The notes under the pieces: model-generated
The model's database searches: none
What the model saw: the letters and a program-made list of their open reading frames with translations, nothing else
What the model was told of the DNA's origin: nothing
Origin: Methanoculleus oceani
Lineage (GTDB): Archaea; Halobacteriota; Methanomicrobia; Methanomicrobiales; Methanoculleaceae
Direction of reading: 5' to 3'
Assembly (NCBI RefSeq): GCF_023702065.1
Contig: NZ_QFDM01000002.1
Coordinates: forward strand, 806,001 to 870,000
Length of the DNA: 64,000 nt
Made by a program: the position numbers and the translations under genes
Shown here: positions 1 to 8,755 of the stretch, one piece after another
Layout of the letters: each line of letters opens with the position of its first letter
How positions within the stretch are numbered: the stretch's first letter is position 1

Positions 1-90
1 AATATAAATCCCTGATTATTAAAATGCCGTAAGAAATTCAGGACTTTAGTAAAAGGACCTCTCAGATACACCGATCCAACCACAACAAAG

Positions 91-99
91 CATATATAG
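91..99 (+). promoter_or_regulatory. TATA box upstream of the nitrogenase-like genes
   Basis: The sequence catatatag lies about 60 nt before the start codon of the NifH-like gene, in an AT-rich leader. It fits an archaeal TATA box that would start transcription near position 120. No clear purine-rich BRE is visible in front of it, so the assignment is tentative. Confidence 0.45.
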
Positions 100-158
100 T
101 TAAGGAATGTGAACCCCATCCGACACCTAATTACCCATGCAAGCGCATAGTAGAAACA

Positions 159-977
159 ATGAAACAGATCGCTCTCTACGGGAAGGGGGGAATCGGGAAA
201 TCCACCACTGCAGCGAACCTGTCGGCAGCACTCGCAGGAGAGGGGCTCGATATCCTGCAGATCGGCTGCGATCCGAAGCACGACAGCACCCGCATGCTGA
301 TGCACGGGACCTGGATCCCGACGGTCCTCGACCTCATCCGGGAGCGTGGAGACGAGAGCATCACCGCCGACGACGTGGTCTACGAGGGCTTCCGGGGGGT
401 GCGCTGCGTGGAGGCCGGCGGCCCAGAACCGGGGATCGGGTGCGCCGGCCGGGGCATCATCGCGACATTCCAGCTCCTCGAACGCCTGGAGGCCCTCAAA
501 GGCGACGTGATCGTCTACGATGTCCTCGGAGACGTCGTCTGCGGCGGCTTCGCGATGCCGATGCGTGAGGGATACGCGCAGGAGGTCTACCTGGTCACCT
601 CCGGCGAACTGATGTCCGTCTACGCAGCGAACAACATCGCAAAAGCCATCGCCCGCCTCTCGCGCAGGGTGCGGAGCAGGTGCTCCCTCGGAGGCGTGAT
701 CTGCAACGCAAAGAACATCGAGGGCGAACGGGACCTGGTGGAGGAGTTCGCACGCCGGATCAACTCACGGCTCATCGCCTACATCCCCCGCTCCCGGGTC
801 GTGCAGGTTGCGGAACTGCACAAGCAGACGGTCGTCGAGTACGCCCCCGAATCGGACCAGGCGGCGGTCTACCAGGAACTTGCACGCACGATTTACGGAA
901 ACGAAACGACGAGTATCCCCACCCCCCTCGAGATGGATGAGCTCGAAACCTTCGCCCTCGAATTCGTCCAGGTTTGA
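159..977 (+). CDS. NifH-like ATP-dependent iron-sulfur reductase (group IV nitrogenase-like)
   Basis: This is a 272-residue member of the NifH/BchL/CfbC family of homodimeric ATPases that pass electrons to a NifD/K-type catalytic partner. The P-loop [10 protein letters not shown] is at residues 7-16. The two cluster-ligand cysteines are present at C95 (GIGCAGRG) and C128 (DVVCGGFA). The length is that of a full NifH. The downstream NifD-like gene overlaps its 3' end by about 40 nt, so the two are co-translated. In methanogens the best known relative is CfbC, which acts in coenzyme F430 synthesis. No cfbA, cfbB or cfbE is nearby and two NifD/K-like proteins are present, so F430 synthesis is not assured and I give no symbol. 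The family is certain; the substrate is not. Confidence 0.9.
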   Translation: MKQIALYGKGGIGKSTTAANLSAALAGEGLDILQIGCDPKHDSTRMLMHGTWIPTVLDLIRERGDESITADDVVYEGFRGVRCVEAGGPEPGIGCAGRGIIATFQLLERLEALKGDVIVYDVLGDVVCGGFAMPMREGYAQEVYLVTSGELMSVYAANNIAKAIARLSRRVRSRCSLGGVICNAKNIEGERDLVEEFARRINSRLIAYIPRSRVVQVAELHKQTVVEYAPESDQAAVYQELARTIYGNETTSIPTPLEMDELETFALEFVQV

Positions 978-2016
978 GGGGTGTACCCTGACCGGAGCGC
1001 TCTCGGTGCTCACGGAGGTACGGGACGCTGTCTGCATCGTCCACGGTCCGGCGGGGTGCACGCACCATAACTTCTCCCTTCTTCACGCCACGTTGCTCTC
1101 GAACGGCCGGGTCGAAGTCCCCCGCCTCCTCTCCACCCGCTTAACGGAGAACGGCATCATCTTCGGGGGGGAAGAGGCGCTGGAGAAGACCATAACACGG
1201 GCGCTCTCGCTCTCGCCCACGCCCGCTTCCGTCTTCGTCCTCTCGACCTGCATCGTCGAGACGATCGGGGACGACGTCGCGGCGGTCTGCGCAAAAGAGC
1301 GGAGCATCCCGGTCATCGCCGTCCCGACCGCCGGGTTCCTCGGGGGGGTATTTGAGACCGGCATCAGAAACGCCCTCTCCTCCGTAGCCTCGCTCGCCCG
1401 GCCCGGAGGCGAGGCGACCCTCTCGGCAAACCTGGTCGGCGAGAAGAACCTGGAGTACGGCGTCGACGAGAATGCGGCCGAGATCGCACGCCTCCTCAGC
1501 CGGCTCGGCATCGGGGTCAACCTCAGGTTCGTCCGGGAGATCGGTACCAGGGATATCGAACGCCTCGGCTCTGCCGCCGTGAACATCCTCCGCGAACCGG
1601 CGCTCCGGCCGGTCGGGGAAGACCTCAAACGGAGGCTCGGCACGCCCTACGTGGACTCGTTCCCGGCAGGCCTTACGGGGACGTGCCGATTCCTTGAGGA
1701 TGTCGGCCGGATCTGCGGCATCGACGCCTCGGCAGCCGTCGAAGAGGAGCGCGCCTATCAGGCGGCGATGCTCGCGAGGTTCGCCGGGATCGCGGGCAGC
1801 AGGGTGCACTTCCAGTCTCCCCACCCCATGCTCAAGACCGATCCGGGCGCGGAGGCCATCTGCACCGAATGCGCCGAAGCCCTCGACCTCGCCGTCGTCC
1901 CGGACGGGGCGGCCATCCCCCTTCCGTACCCGGCGCCCGTGGGGACCGCCGGCCTCCGGCGGATGCTGCACCGGTGGCGGGTTCTTATCCGGGAGAAGAG
2001 GCGGCAGCCAGCGTGA
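937..2016 (+). CDS. NifD/K-like nitrogenase component 1 homologue
   Basis: This 359-residue protein resembles nitrogenase component 1 subunits, which bind iron-sulfur clusters and reduce a substrate with electrons from a NifH-type partner. Three cysteines sit in the places used for the P-cluster in NifD/K: C16 (FEGCTLTGA), C41 (HGPAGC) and C105 (VLSTCIVE). A further CTEC pair lies near the C-terminus. The frame stays open upstream inside the NifH-like gene. I chose the ATG at 937 because the family-like sequence begins just after it, which gives an overlap of about 40 nt with the NifH-like gene. I do not see the N-terminal motif that I associate with CfbD. It is therefore a nitrogenase-like protein of unassigned function, possibly forming a complex with the relative encoded at 4529-5695. 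Confidence 0.8.
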   Translation: MSSKPSPSNSSRFEGCTLTGALSVLTEVRDAVCIVHGPAGCTHHNFSLLHATLLSNGRVEVPRLLSTRLTENGIIFGGEEALEKTITRALSLSPTPASVFVLSTCIVETIGDDVAAVCAKERSIPVIAVPTAGFLGGVFETGIRNALSSVASLARPGGEATLSANLVGEKNLEYGVDENAAEIARLLSRLGIGVNLRFVREIGTRDIERLGSAAVNILREPALRPVGEDLKRRLGTPYVDSFPAGLTGTCRFLEDVGRICGIDASAAVEEERAYQAAMLARFAGIAGSRVHFQSPHPMLKTDPGAEAICTECAEALDLAVVPDGAAIPLPYPAPVGTAGLRRMLHRWRVLIREKRRQPA

Positions 2017-2036
2017 CGGGCTCCGGCGACCGTACA

Positions 2037-2045
2037 CTTAAATAT
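2037..2045 (+). promoter_or_regulatory. Possible TATA box for the stress-protein gene
   Basis: An AT-rich stretch (cttaaatat) lies about 40 nt before the ATG of the universal stress protein, between it and the stop of the NifD-like gene. It could give this gene its own promoter. Recognised by composition and spacing only. Confidence 0.35.
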
Positions 2046-2085
2046 CCGGTGCACAGAGAGAGAACATCGGAGTGAGTGCCAGAGT

Positions 2086-2559
2086 ATGTTCGAACGCATC
2101 TTGTTTCCAACGGACTTTTCAGAGCCCTCCATGAAAGTGCTGGGCTACATCCCCGCACTGCAGGAGGCGGGAACCCGGGAGGTGGTCCTCGTCCACGTCA
2201 TCGACTCAAAGGACATCACGCTGATCGCCTCGGGAGGACAGGGGTTCCTCGGGACCGTACCCGACCGGGAGACCGAGGCCCAGAAAGAGTTGCGAGAAGA
2301 GATCCAGCACCGGATCATCGATACCCGACGGGCGCTCGAGAGACAGGGCGTCAAGGTGACCGTCCGGACACCCGTGGGCAGCCCGGGAAAGGAGGTCGTG
2401 GCTGCAGCGGACGCAGAAGGGGTCTCGCTCATCGTCATCGGCTCCCACGGCCGGTCGAACATCCGCGACCGCCTGCTCGGGACGGTCTCGGAGTACGTGA
2501 TCAAGAACGCCCACCAGCCGGTCCTGGTCATCAAGCGTGAAGCGGTCGCCGGGAAGTAG
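2086..2559 (+). CDS. Universal stress protein (UspA family)
   Basis: A 157-residue single Usp domain of normal length. It opens with ERILFPTDFSEPS, the usual first strand and Asp, and contains the nucleotide-binding pattern GSHGRSNIRDRLLGTVSEYV near the C-terminus (G-x2-G-x9-G-S/T). Such proteins bind ATP or AMP and help cells survive stress; their exact targets are generally unknown. It lies 69 nt after the NifD-like gene and faces the PH-domain gene, so it probably ends a short rightward unit. Nothing in the sequence links it to the nitrogenase-like proteins beyond position. Confidence 0.9.
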   Translation: MFERILFPTDFSEPSMKVLGYIPALQEAGTREVVLVHVIDSKDITLIASGGQGFLGTVPDRETEAQKELREEIQHRIIDTRRALERQGVKVTVRTPVGSPGKEVVAAADAEGVSLIVIGSHGRSNIRDRLLGTVSEYVIKNAHQPVLVIKREAVAGK

Positions 2560-2597
2560 TTCTCTCCCTTTTCCCACAGCCAGTAGAAAAAGATCCT

Positions 2598-3182
2598 TTA
2601 TTTCTCCCGCCTGCTCTCCAGCAACATCCGGATCGCCCGCAGTTCCTCCACCACCGCATCGGCAGCCGGCAGCTCTTCCGGCTCGCCCCCGGTCGCGACG
2701 GGACCGGTCCTCCGTACGAAGTTCATGATCTTCTCCTGGAGGTCCTTTGGATCCGTTATCCCGTTGAGGACGATCTCCGCCCGCGCCTGGGCCGAGTATC
2801 CGGCGGTCTGCACCCGGACCGCCGAGAAGGAGAAGAACCGCATAAGGGGCCCCTGGGAGATATCCACGTTCGTGATCCGGTTGTAGGGGACGATCCCCGT
2901 CTGCCGGAACCAGACCCCCCGCTGCCAGGTGACCTCGGTGACGGTGAGCCGGTAGGTGATGCTCTCGCAGTAGAGGGGTATCCAGTAGGCGACGAAGGCG
3001 ATGACGGCAAGGACGGGTATCGCGACGGCGAGAGCGACGGGCAGCGGGCTGAAGACAACGACGGGAGCCAGCCAGGGCAGGACGAAGAGGACGACGGCCA
3101 GGACCAGGGACGCGTAGAGGTACGACCGGAACTGCGGCGCCGGTCCAAACGCCTCCCCGATGCGGAGGGTGATGAGGGACAT
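2598..3182 (-). CDS. Membrane protein with bacterial PH-like domain (bPH2/DUF304)
   Basis: A 194-residue protein with two closely spaced hydrophobic segments (about residues 22-45 and 47-68) followed by a PH-like beta domain. The pattern ITYRLTVTEVTWQRGVWF, then IVPYNRITNVDISQGPL and IVLNGITDPKDLQEKI, is typical of the bPH2 (YdbS/YdbT-like) family. A charged tail follows. These membrane proteins have no established biochemical role. The gene converges with the stress-protein gene and starts about 15 nt from the end of the acetyltransferase gene, so it may be the last gene of a leftward unit. Confidence 0.8.
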   Translation of the reverse strand: MSLITLRIGEAFGPAPQFRSYLYASLVLAVVLFVLPWLAPVVVFSPLPVALAVAIPVLAVIAFVAYWIPLYCESITYRLTVTEVTWQRGVWFRQTGIVPYNRITNVDISQGPLMRFFSFSAVRVQTAGYSAQARAEIVLNGITDPKDLQEKIMNFVRRTGPVATGGEPEELPAADAVVEELRAIRMLLESRREK

Positions 3183-3197
3183 ACTAGTACACTAATC

Positions 3198-3677
3198 TCA
3201 ATCCGGATTGATTAAGCCTTCCCGGCCGGCGAGGTCCCTCCTGAGGATGTGGCGATCGCCTCCCTCGCCGAAGTAGGCCGGGCAGAAGTCCGTCTCCCGA
3301 AAACCGTGCCTCTCGTAGAGCCCCCGGGCGCCGTGGTTTCCCGGCGCGACCGAGAGGCAGACTTCCCCCGCTCCCCGCTCCCGGAGGCTGCCGGTGACGG
3401 CGGCAACGAGGTTCCCCCCGAGCCCGCGGCGCCGGTAGCGCTCCGCCACCACCAGCCGGACGATCCAGCCCGTGGCCGGCCGGTGCTGCACGAGAGCCCC
3501 GATGGTGTAGCCGACGACCTTCCCGCCGCATTCCGCAACAAGGAAGGTATCGGCGAAGAGGACGCCGGCCTGCCGGATGAAGACCTCGGGCTTGCAGCCT
3601 TCAGGGCTGTTCTCCCGCTCGAGGGCACAGACTGCCGGATAATCCTCGTCGCGGTATCCCCTGATCATCGGGTCCAT
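3198..3677 (-). CDS. GNAT-family N-acetyltransferase (RimI-like)
   Basis: About 159 residues with the GNAT fold. The acetyl-CoA binding motif A is clear (VVAERYRRRGLGGNLV, pattern R-x-x-G-x-G/A). It is followed by LSVAPGNHGARGLYERHGF, the usual motif B with the conserved Tyr before the RHGF turn. Similarity to RimI suggests acetylation of a protein N-terminus or a small amine; the substrate cannot be read from the sequence. The frame extends upstream, but a start at 3677 (MDPMIRGYRDEDY) puts the first conserved strand at the N-terminus; an ATG nine nt downstream is equally possible. It follows the small helical protein gene on the same strand. Confidence 0.85.
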   Translation of the reverse strand: MDPMIRGYRDEDYPAVCALERENSPEGCKPEVFIRQAGVLFADTFLVAECGGKVVGYTIGALVQHRPATGWIVRLVVAERYRRRGLGGNLVAAVTGSLRERGAGEVCLSVAPGNHGARGLYERHGFRETDFCPAYFGEGGDRHILRRDLAGREGLINPD

Positions 3678-3759
3678 ACCAGTGTATTCGTCATGGAGGG
3701 TAAAAAAGAGGCAGCAGCCCCGGGGCCCCACGCCCCGGTGCATACGAGGACGTACAGGC

Positions 3760-3966
3760 TCACTTCTTCAGGCCTTTCTCAAGCATGTCGCGCGCCATCT
3801 TGTAGGTCTCGATCTTGTACTGCATCATCTCGATGTGCTGCTGCTTCATCTTGATGCGGGACTCGATCATCCGTATTGTCAGCTGCCGCATCTGGTCCTC
3901 GTCGAGGAGATCGCGCATCTTCTCAAGGAGCATACCGTGGGCGCCGTATCCGCCGTAATGTGTCAT
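3760..3966 (-). CDS. Small helical protein of unknown function
   Basis: A 68-residue protein that begins MTHYGGYGAHGM and then forms one long charged, methionine-rich helix (LLEKMRDLLDEDQMRQLTI and onward) of coiled-coil character. The end is basic. I do not recognise a family. Codon use is like its neighbours and an AT-rich stretch precedes the start, so it is probably real and separately transcribed. The Gly-Tyr-rich start followed by a helix might mediate oligomerisation, but that is speculation. Confidence 0.65.
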   Translation of the reverse strand: MTHYGGYGAHGMLLEKMRDLLDEDQMRQLTIRMIESRIKMKQQHIEMMQYKIETYKMARDMLEKGLKK

Positions 3967-4070
3967 GTCATAACCCCCTTATACCGACCTCGTCTATACG
4001 GGCGAGATCGGCACCTCGATATCTGCCGGCCCTTAAATACCTTATGGCAGGTGGGCCCCGTCCCGCGGGG

Positions 4071-4439
4071 TTACGGGGAGGACGCGAACGCTTCGCCGTG
4101 TTCGGCCCAGTTCTCGACCGGCGGCTCGTAGAGGACGATACAGACGTCTTCGGGATGAACTCCGGCATTTCGGGCGAGCTGCTCCACGATCGCACGGTAG
4201 AGTGCCTCTTTCTTCTCGGCGCTGCGCCCCGGCATGAGCGAGACCTCGATGAGGACTGCGTCGCCGGAACGGCCGGGGGGCATCGGGAAGTTCTCCTCTT
4301 TTCGCTCGCAGAGCCGGATCCAGAGGGCGGCCTCCGGGGTCTGCAGGGTGTCTACAAAAGCCTCACGGAGACTTTCGATAAGCAATTGCCGGTAAGCAAC
4401 AGGCTTTCCGGTGCGGATCTCGATCTTTACAAGCGGCAT
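4071..4439 (-). CDS. Tautomerase-superfamily (4-oxalocrotonate tautomerase-like) protein
   Basis: A 122-residue protein that starts MPLVKIEIRTGKP, with the Pro directly after the initiator Met that serves as the general base in 4-oxalocrotonate tautomerase and MIF relatives. It is long enough to hold two beta-alpha-beta units. The second begins VLIEVSLMPGRSAEKKEALYRAIVEQLA, which repeats the helix pattern of the first. Its reaction in methanogens is unknown. It is on the same strand as the nitrogenase-like gene 90 nt upstream and may be transcribed with it. Confidence 0.75.
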   Translation of the reverse strand: MPLVKIEIRTGKPVAYRQLLIESLREAFVDTLQTPEAALWIRLCERKEENFPMPPGRSGDAVLIEVSLMPGRSAEKKEALYRAIVEQLARNAGVHPEDVCIVLYEPPVENWAEHGEAFASSP

Positions 4440-4528
4440 GCAGACATCTCTCCAGCGGCAGCCGGGGATCCGGGCGAATCCCCGTTCTCCTGCATGAGTG
4501 TTCCGGCACCGGGGGTATTAACGGTTTC

Positions 4529-5695
4529 CTAGAAGCGGTCCGTACCCTCGCTCTCCGGGCGCCGGTTCCTGTTCGCGCAGGCGTTGAGCACCCCGTCCAT
4601 CAGCCGGAGCGCCCCTTCGATCCCGATCAGCGCCCGGGATGAGAGGAGGAACCTGCCCCGGAGCGGCGGCGTCAGCCCAACGAATGCGGCGCCCGGAGCG
4701 ATCGCCCGTTCGTAGGAGGAACCGAGGATCAGGTCGGGTTCGGCGTCCCGGATCATCTCCCGGATGGTCGAGAAATCGGTTGTATGGATGAATGCATCGT
4801 TCCCTGTACCGGGACCGTTCCGGACGGCGACGCAGGCGATATCGGCACCGAGATACCGGTCGAGGAGGTCGGCGGCAAACGCGGCGTACGCGTCTCCGGC
4901 AGCGATCGCCACCCGGGGCGGGTCGAACTTCCTGAGGTACTTCTCGCAGGCCTTCCTGAGCCGGGCATCGGCCCACGCGATCTCCTCTGCGACGGGCCGG
5001 GAATCGACGCCGTCGACTGAGGCTGCAAGCCGCTCGAAGGTCTCGCCGACGGCATCGAGGCCGAGGAGCGAGCCATACCAGGTCCCGACGCCGCTCGCAA
5101 GGTCCGGGTTCGTCCCGACGGTGAACGGCGCCGCCCGGCGGGTCGCGGCGTAGCGGTCCAGGCAGAAGGTGGCGGCGACTGCAGCGCCGCCCAGGTTGAG
5201 CAGGCGCCGCGCCTCGATGGCGTTCCCCCGGCAGAAGGGGTCGGTGCGGCAGATGCCGTCGATGTTGACGCCGGCGGCATGGGGGTCCACTTCCGGCGCG
5301 ATCGTATCGAGCGCACGGCGGTACCCGGCCTCGAGGTCCCCGAGGAACCCGGGGCTGTCGACGACGAGGATCTGCCCGTCGCCGGCAAGGTCGCCGATAT
5401 CCTCCCCCATGATCGCGGGCACGCAGGTGTTGACCACGGCTATCCGGGCGTAGCGGCCGTCCAACTCCCGGATCACCTCAGCGAGACGGGACTCCGTGCC
5501 GAAGATGATCTCATTCTCGACGAGGAACGTCCCGTGTATGGGGACCCCGACGAGCGATGCGGGGTAGAAGTAGCACCCGCTCGAACCGTGGACGACGACG
5601 GCGAGGTCCTCGAACCCCGAAAGACAGGCGACCGCCCCGGTCATCGCACAGGGCCAGAGGGGATTTTCGCACGGCGTACGCTGGTTGTTTTGCAT
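4529..5695 (-). CDS. Second NifD/K-like nitrogenase component 1 homologue
   Basis: A 388-residue relative of nitrogenase component 1. Its N-terminus carries cysteines at C16 (LWPCAMTGA) and C41 (HGSSGC), followed by C91 (VVNTCVPAIMGED), matching the three-cysteine layout of the NifD-like protein at 937-2016. Central conserved stretches include ENEIIFGTESRLAEVI, DSPGFLGDLEAGY and a C-terminal LILGSSYERAIAPGAAF. Together with the NifH-like and NifD-like genes about 2.5 kb away it could form an H-D-K-type reductase. It lies on the opposite strand, so it is not in the same operon. The second subunit of the CfbCD enzyme is not needed (CfbD is a homodimer), so this partner argues for a different reaction. 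Function unassigned. Confidence 0.8.
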   Translation of the reverse strand: MQNNQRTPCENPLWPCAMTGAVACLSGFEDLAVVVHGSSGCYFYPASLVGVPIHGTFLVENEIIFGTESRLAEVIRELDGRYARIAVVNTCVPAIMGEDIGDLAGDGQILVVDSPGFLGDLEAGYRRALDTIAPEVDPHAAGVNIDGICRTDPFCRGNAIEARRLLNLGGAAVAATFCLDRYAATRRAAPFTVGTNPDLASGVGTWYGSLLGLDAVGETFERLAASVDGVDSRPVAEEIAWADARLRKACEKYLRKFDPPRVAIAAGDAYAAFAADLLDRYLGADIACVAVRNGPGTGNDAFIHTTDFSTIREMIRDAEPDLILGSSYERAIAPGAAFVGLTPPLRGRFLLSSRALIGIEGALRLMDGVLNACANRNRRPESEGTDRF

Positions 5696-5755
5696 CGGTC
5701 TACAAGATCATGGCGGTGCGGGGATATAAAAGACGGGGAAGAGGGGGCGGCAGTC

Positions 5756-6877
5756 CTACACCGTGCGGACAAGCGACGCGAGGTAGCGCCCGACCTCGCT
5801 CGTCTTCTTTGCGCCGCCCATATCCCGGGTAACGTATCCGTCGAGGATGCTTTGCTCGATCGCCCCGAGAACCGCTGCCGCCGCCTCGTGCTCGCCGAGG
5901 TGGTCGAGAAGCATCGAGCCCGCCCAGACGGTGGCGAGCGGGTTTGCGACGTCCTGGCCGCGGTACTTCGGCGCAGAGCCGTGGATCGGCTCGAACATCG
6001 AGGTTCCCGCGGGGTTGATGTTCCCGCCGGGGGCGAGACCGAGCCCGCCCTGGATCATGGCGCCGAGGTCGGTGATGATGTCGCCGAACATGTTCGGGGT
6101 GACGACGACGTCGAACCACTCGGGGTTCTTGACGAACCACATCGTGACGGCGTCGACGAAGTTGAACTCGGTCTTAACGTCCGGGTACCCGGCGGCGACT
6201 TCGGAAAAGACGTCACGCCAGAGGCCGTAGACGTCGGAGAGGACGTTTGCCTTGTCGACCGACGTGACCTTCCCCTCCCTCGTCACGGCGAGGTCGAAGG
6301 CGTAGCGGATCGCCCGCTCCGCACCCGGCCGGGTGATCACGCCGATCTGGTAGGCGAGTTCGTCGGCGTCGGTCTCGACGTCCAGCCCGAATTTGACGTT
6401 GTAGATGTCGCGGACGACCTCGAGGGTCTTTTTCTCGCGCTTCCCGGCGAACCGGGAGCCGATCCCGACGTAGAAGTCCTCGGTGTTCTCCCGGACGACG
6501 ATGAAGTCGATATCCTCCGGCTTCTTATTCGCGAGCGGTGTCGCGACGCCGTCGAGAAGTTTGATCGGCCGGAGGTTGATGAACTGGTCGAAGTGGAACC
6601 GGATCGCAAGCAGGATGCCTTTCTCGAGGATCCCCGGCTTCACCCGCTCATCGCCGATCGCCCCGAAGTAGATTGCCGGAAACTTCGAGAGTTCGCGGAT
6701 ATCCTCCTCGGTGAGGAGTTCGCCGGTCGCGAGGTAGCGGTCGGCCCCGATATCGAAGTCGGTCCACGCGATATCGAACCCGAAGCGCTCTCCTGCGGCG
6801 TCGAGGACCTCTTTGCCCACAGCAACGATCTCGGGACCGATGCCGTCCCCGCCGACGGCCGCTACTCTGTGTTGCAT
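5756..6877 (-). CDS. leuB: 3-isopropylmalate/homoisocitrate dehydrogenase family
   Basis: A 373-residue NAD-dependent beta-decarboxylating dehydrogenase. It begins [14 protein letters not shown] and carries [14 protein letters not shown] (the substrate-binding Arg region), [12 protein letters not shown], and the metal-binding and signature region [14 protein letters not shown] followed by [14 protein letters not shown]. In leucine synthesis it oxidises 3-isopropylmalate to 2-ketoisocaproate precursors. Methanogens also use a paralogue (AksF) on homoisocitrate chains for coenzyme B. It overlaps the dehydratase small-subunit gene by 16 nt, so the two act together. Sequence alone does not settle leucine versus coenzyme B synthesis; no 2-isopropylmalate or homocitrate synthase gene is in the window. 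Confidence 0.85.
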   Translation of the reverse strand: MQHRVAAVGGDGIGPEIVAVGKEVLDAAGERFGFDIAWTDFDIGADRYLATGELLTEEDIRELSKFPAIYFGAIGDERVKPGILEKGILLAIRFHFDQFINLRPIKLLDGVATPLANKKPEDIDFIVVRENTEDFYVGIGSRFAGKREKKTLEVVRDIYNVKFGLDVETDADELAYQIGVITRPGAERAIRYAFDLAVTREGKVTSVDKANVLSDVYGLWRDVFSEVAAGYPDVKTEFNFVDAVTMWFVKNPEWFDVVVTPNMFGDIITDLGAMIQGGLGLAPGGNINPAGTSMFEPIHGSAPKYRGQDVANPLATVWAGSMLLDHLGEHEAAAAVLGAIEQSILDGYVTRDMGGAKKTSEVGRYLASLVRTV

Positions 6878-7353
6878 GTCTCCACCCTATCCAGGTTCTT
6901 CGCGTAGGTCACGAGGCCGCCGGCATCCACGATCTTCTTCAGGAACCCCGGCACCGGCTCGACGGCGAACCGTCTCCCGTTCACCTCGATGAAGCCGGCG
7001 GCGATATCCACCGAGACGGCGTCGCCATCCCGGATGCTGTCCGTCTCCGGGCAGACCAGCGGCAGGAGCCCGGTGTTGACGGCGTTCCGGTAGAAGATCC
7101 GCGCAAAGGACTTCGCGACCACGACATGGATCCCGGCCCCGAGGAGGGCAAGCGGCGCGTGCTCGCGGGAGGAGCCGCACCCGAAGTTACTGCCGGCGAC
7201 CACGACGTCGCCCTCCCGCGCACCTTTCGCAAACTCGTCCCGCGTCCCTTCGAACGCGTGCTTCGCAAGCTCCGCCGGGTCGTAGATCGTCAGGAACCTG
7301 CCCGGTATGATTGCATCCGTATCGATATCGTCGCCGAACTTCCAGACTCGCAT
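6862..7353 (-). CDS. leuD: 3-isopropylmalate dehydratase-type small subunit
   Basis: A 163-residue aconitase-swivel domain protein. It has [15 protein letters not shown] at the start and [15 protein letters not shown], the anion-binding loop of LeuD/AksE proteins, followed by [15 protein letters not shown]. It pairs with the large subunit to move the hydroxyl group of its substrate. The loop after IIPGR reads FLTIYDP; as I recall, methanogen homoaconitase has an arginine there (YLRTTDP), which is absent here, so isopropylmalate is the more likely substrate. The large-subunit gene starts the unit, with 3 nt between the two, and the dehydrogenase overlaps downstream. Confidence 0.85.
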   Translation of the reverse strand: MRVWKFGDDIDTDAIIPGRFLTIYDPAELAKHAFEGTRDEFAKGAREGDVVVAGSNFGCGSSREHAPLALLGAGIHVVVAKSFARIFYRNAVNTGLLPLVCPETDSIRDGDAVSVDIAAGFIEVNGRRFAVEPVPGFLKKIVDAGGLVTYAKNLDRVETCNTE

Positions 7354-7356
7354 GAT

Positions 7357-8610
7357 TCACACCTCCCTCGGGTCGGTGATCTCGCCGTAGAGGGCGCTTG
7401 CCGCCGCCGTCGCCGGCGAGGAGAGGTAGACCGACGCCTGCGCACTTCCCTGCCTGCCCCGGAAGTTCCGGTTCGACGTCGAGAGCGAGACCTCGCCGGG
7501 GGCGAGGAGCCCGAACGCCCCGCCCATGCAGGGGCCGCAGCAGGGCGCCTCGACGAGGGCTCCGGCCTCGACGAACCGCTCGATCAGCCCCGCACGGAGG
7601 GATTTGAGGTACTCCGTACGCGAGGCCGGGATGACGATCACCCGGACGCCGTCGGCAAACGCATCAGCGTTTCCGAGCACCTCCGCCGCCTCGGCGAGGT
7701 CTTCGTAGCGGCCGTTGGTGCAGGAGCCGATGAAGACCTGGTCGACCTTCGTCCCGGCGACGTCGGTGACGTTCACGACGTTGTCGACGTTGTGCGGGAC
7801 GGCGACCTGCGGCGAAAGATCGGTGACGTCGTAGCGCCGCCGCTCCCGATAGCCTGCGTCCGCATCACCGGCAAGGTCGAACGGCTCGATTGCGCGCCGG
7901 GCGGTGACGTAGTCCCAGGTGGCCGCATCGGGCTGGACGATCCCGGCCTTCGCCCCCATCTCTATTGCCATGTTCGCGCAGGTCATCCGGCCCGCCATGC
8001 TCATCTCGCGCATGGCCCGGCCGGTGAACTCGAGTGCCATGTAGGTCGCGCCGTCTGCGCCGATATCGCCGGCGAGGGAGAGGATCAGGTCTTTTGCCCC
8101 CACTCTCCGGCCGAACGCACCCTCGACCTCGACGAGGATGCTCTCGGGCACCCGGAAGTAGAGCGCCCCGAACTTCAGCGCGAATCCCATATCGGTCGAG
8201 CCGATGCCGGTCGCAAACGCGCCCGCGGCGCCGTAGGTGCAGGTGTGGGAGTCGGTGCCGACGATGATCTCGCCGGGCGCCGCCCGTCCTTTCTCCATCA
8301 CGACCTGGTGGCAGACGCCCTCGAGGAGGTCGTAGTTGTGGATACCCTGCTCCTCTGCAAACTGCCGCATGAAGACGTGGTTCTCGGCAGCCGGTATCGA
8401 GTCGGCGGGCACCTGGTGGTCGAAGAGCATGATGATCCGCTCAGGATCATACACGCGTTCTCCACCCATTTCCCGGAAGACCCGGACCGCCAGCGGGCCG
8501 GTGATGTCGTGGATCATCGCCGCGTCAACCGGGGCCATCACCACGTCGCCCGCGCGGACGGATCTACCGCACTTCATCGAGAATATCTTCTCTGCGATCG
8601 TCGCCGCCAT
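7357..8610 (-). CDS. leuC: 3-isopropylmalate dehydratase-type large subunit
   Basis: A 417-residue aconitase-family protein that binds a 4Fe-4S cluster at its active site. Cluster cysteines are seen in [12 protein letters not shown] and in CCGPCMGG near the end. The substrate and iron motif [18 protein letters not shown] is also present. The length is that of the archaeal LeuC/AksD form, shorter than bacterial LeuC. It heads a tight leftward unit with the small subunit and the dehydrogenase. A 145-nt gap separates it from divergent mutS and must hold both promoters. Leucine synthesis is the default reading; a role in 2-oxosuberate synthesis for coenzyme B is possible. Confidence 0.88.
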   Translation of the reverse strand: MAATIAEKIFSMKCGRSVRAGDVVMAPVDAAMIHDITGPLAVRVFREMGGERVYDPERIIMLFDHQVPADSIPAAENHVFMRQFAEEQGIHNYDLLEGVCHQVVMEKGRAAPGEIIVGTDSHTCTYGAAGAFATGIGSTDMGFALKFGALYFRVPESILVEVEGAFGRRVGAKDLILSLAGDIGADGATYMALEFTGRAMREMSMAGRMTCANMAIEMGAKAGIVQPDAATWDYVTARRAIEPFDLAGDADAGYRERRRYDVTDLSPQVAVPHNVDNVVNVTDVAGTKVDQVFIGSCTNGRYEDLAEAAEVLGNADAFADGVRVIVIPASRTEYLKSLRAGLIERFVEAGALVEAPCCGPCMGGAFGLLAPGEVSLSTSNRNFRGRQGSAQASVYLSSPATAAASALYGEITDPREV

Positions 8611-8755
8611 ATACTATCGCGTTCTGGTACGTGCTCAGGACGTATTTAGTTTGGCAGGACCCCACCGGGTGGTGCAGGGAATCAGAGCCCATTCCGGCCG
8701 ATTTCCCGCGACATTACCCTTATGTGACTCCATGCGGATTCTATAAGGAGAAGCG

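Noticed and set aside
5279-6907. A 542-codon open frame on the + strand through the dehydrogenase gene
   Set aside because: It is the antisense of the isopropylmalate dehydrogenase gene in GC-rich DNA; its product is rich in Arg, Asp and Gly without any domain, while the minus strand frame has clear motifs.
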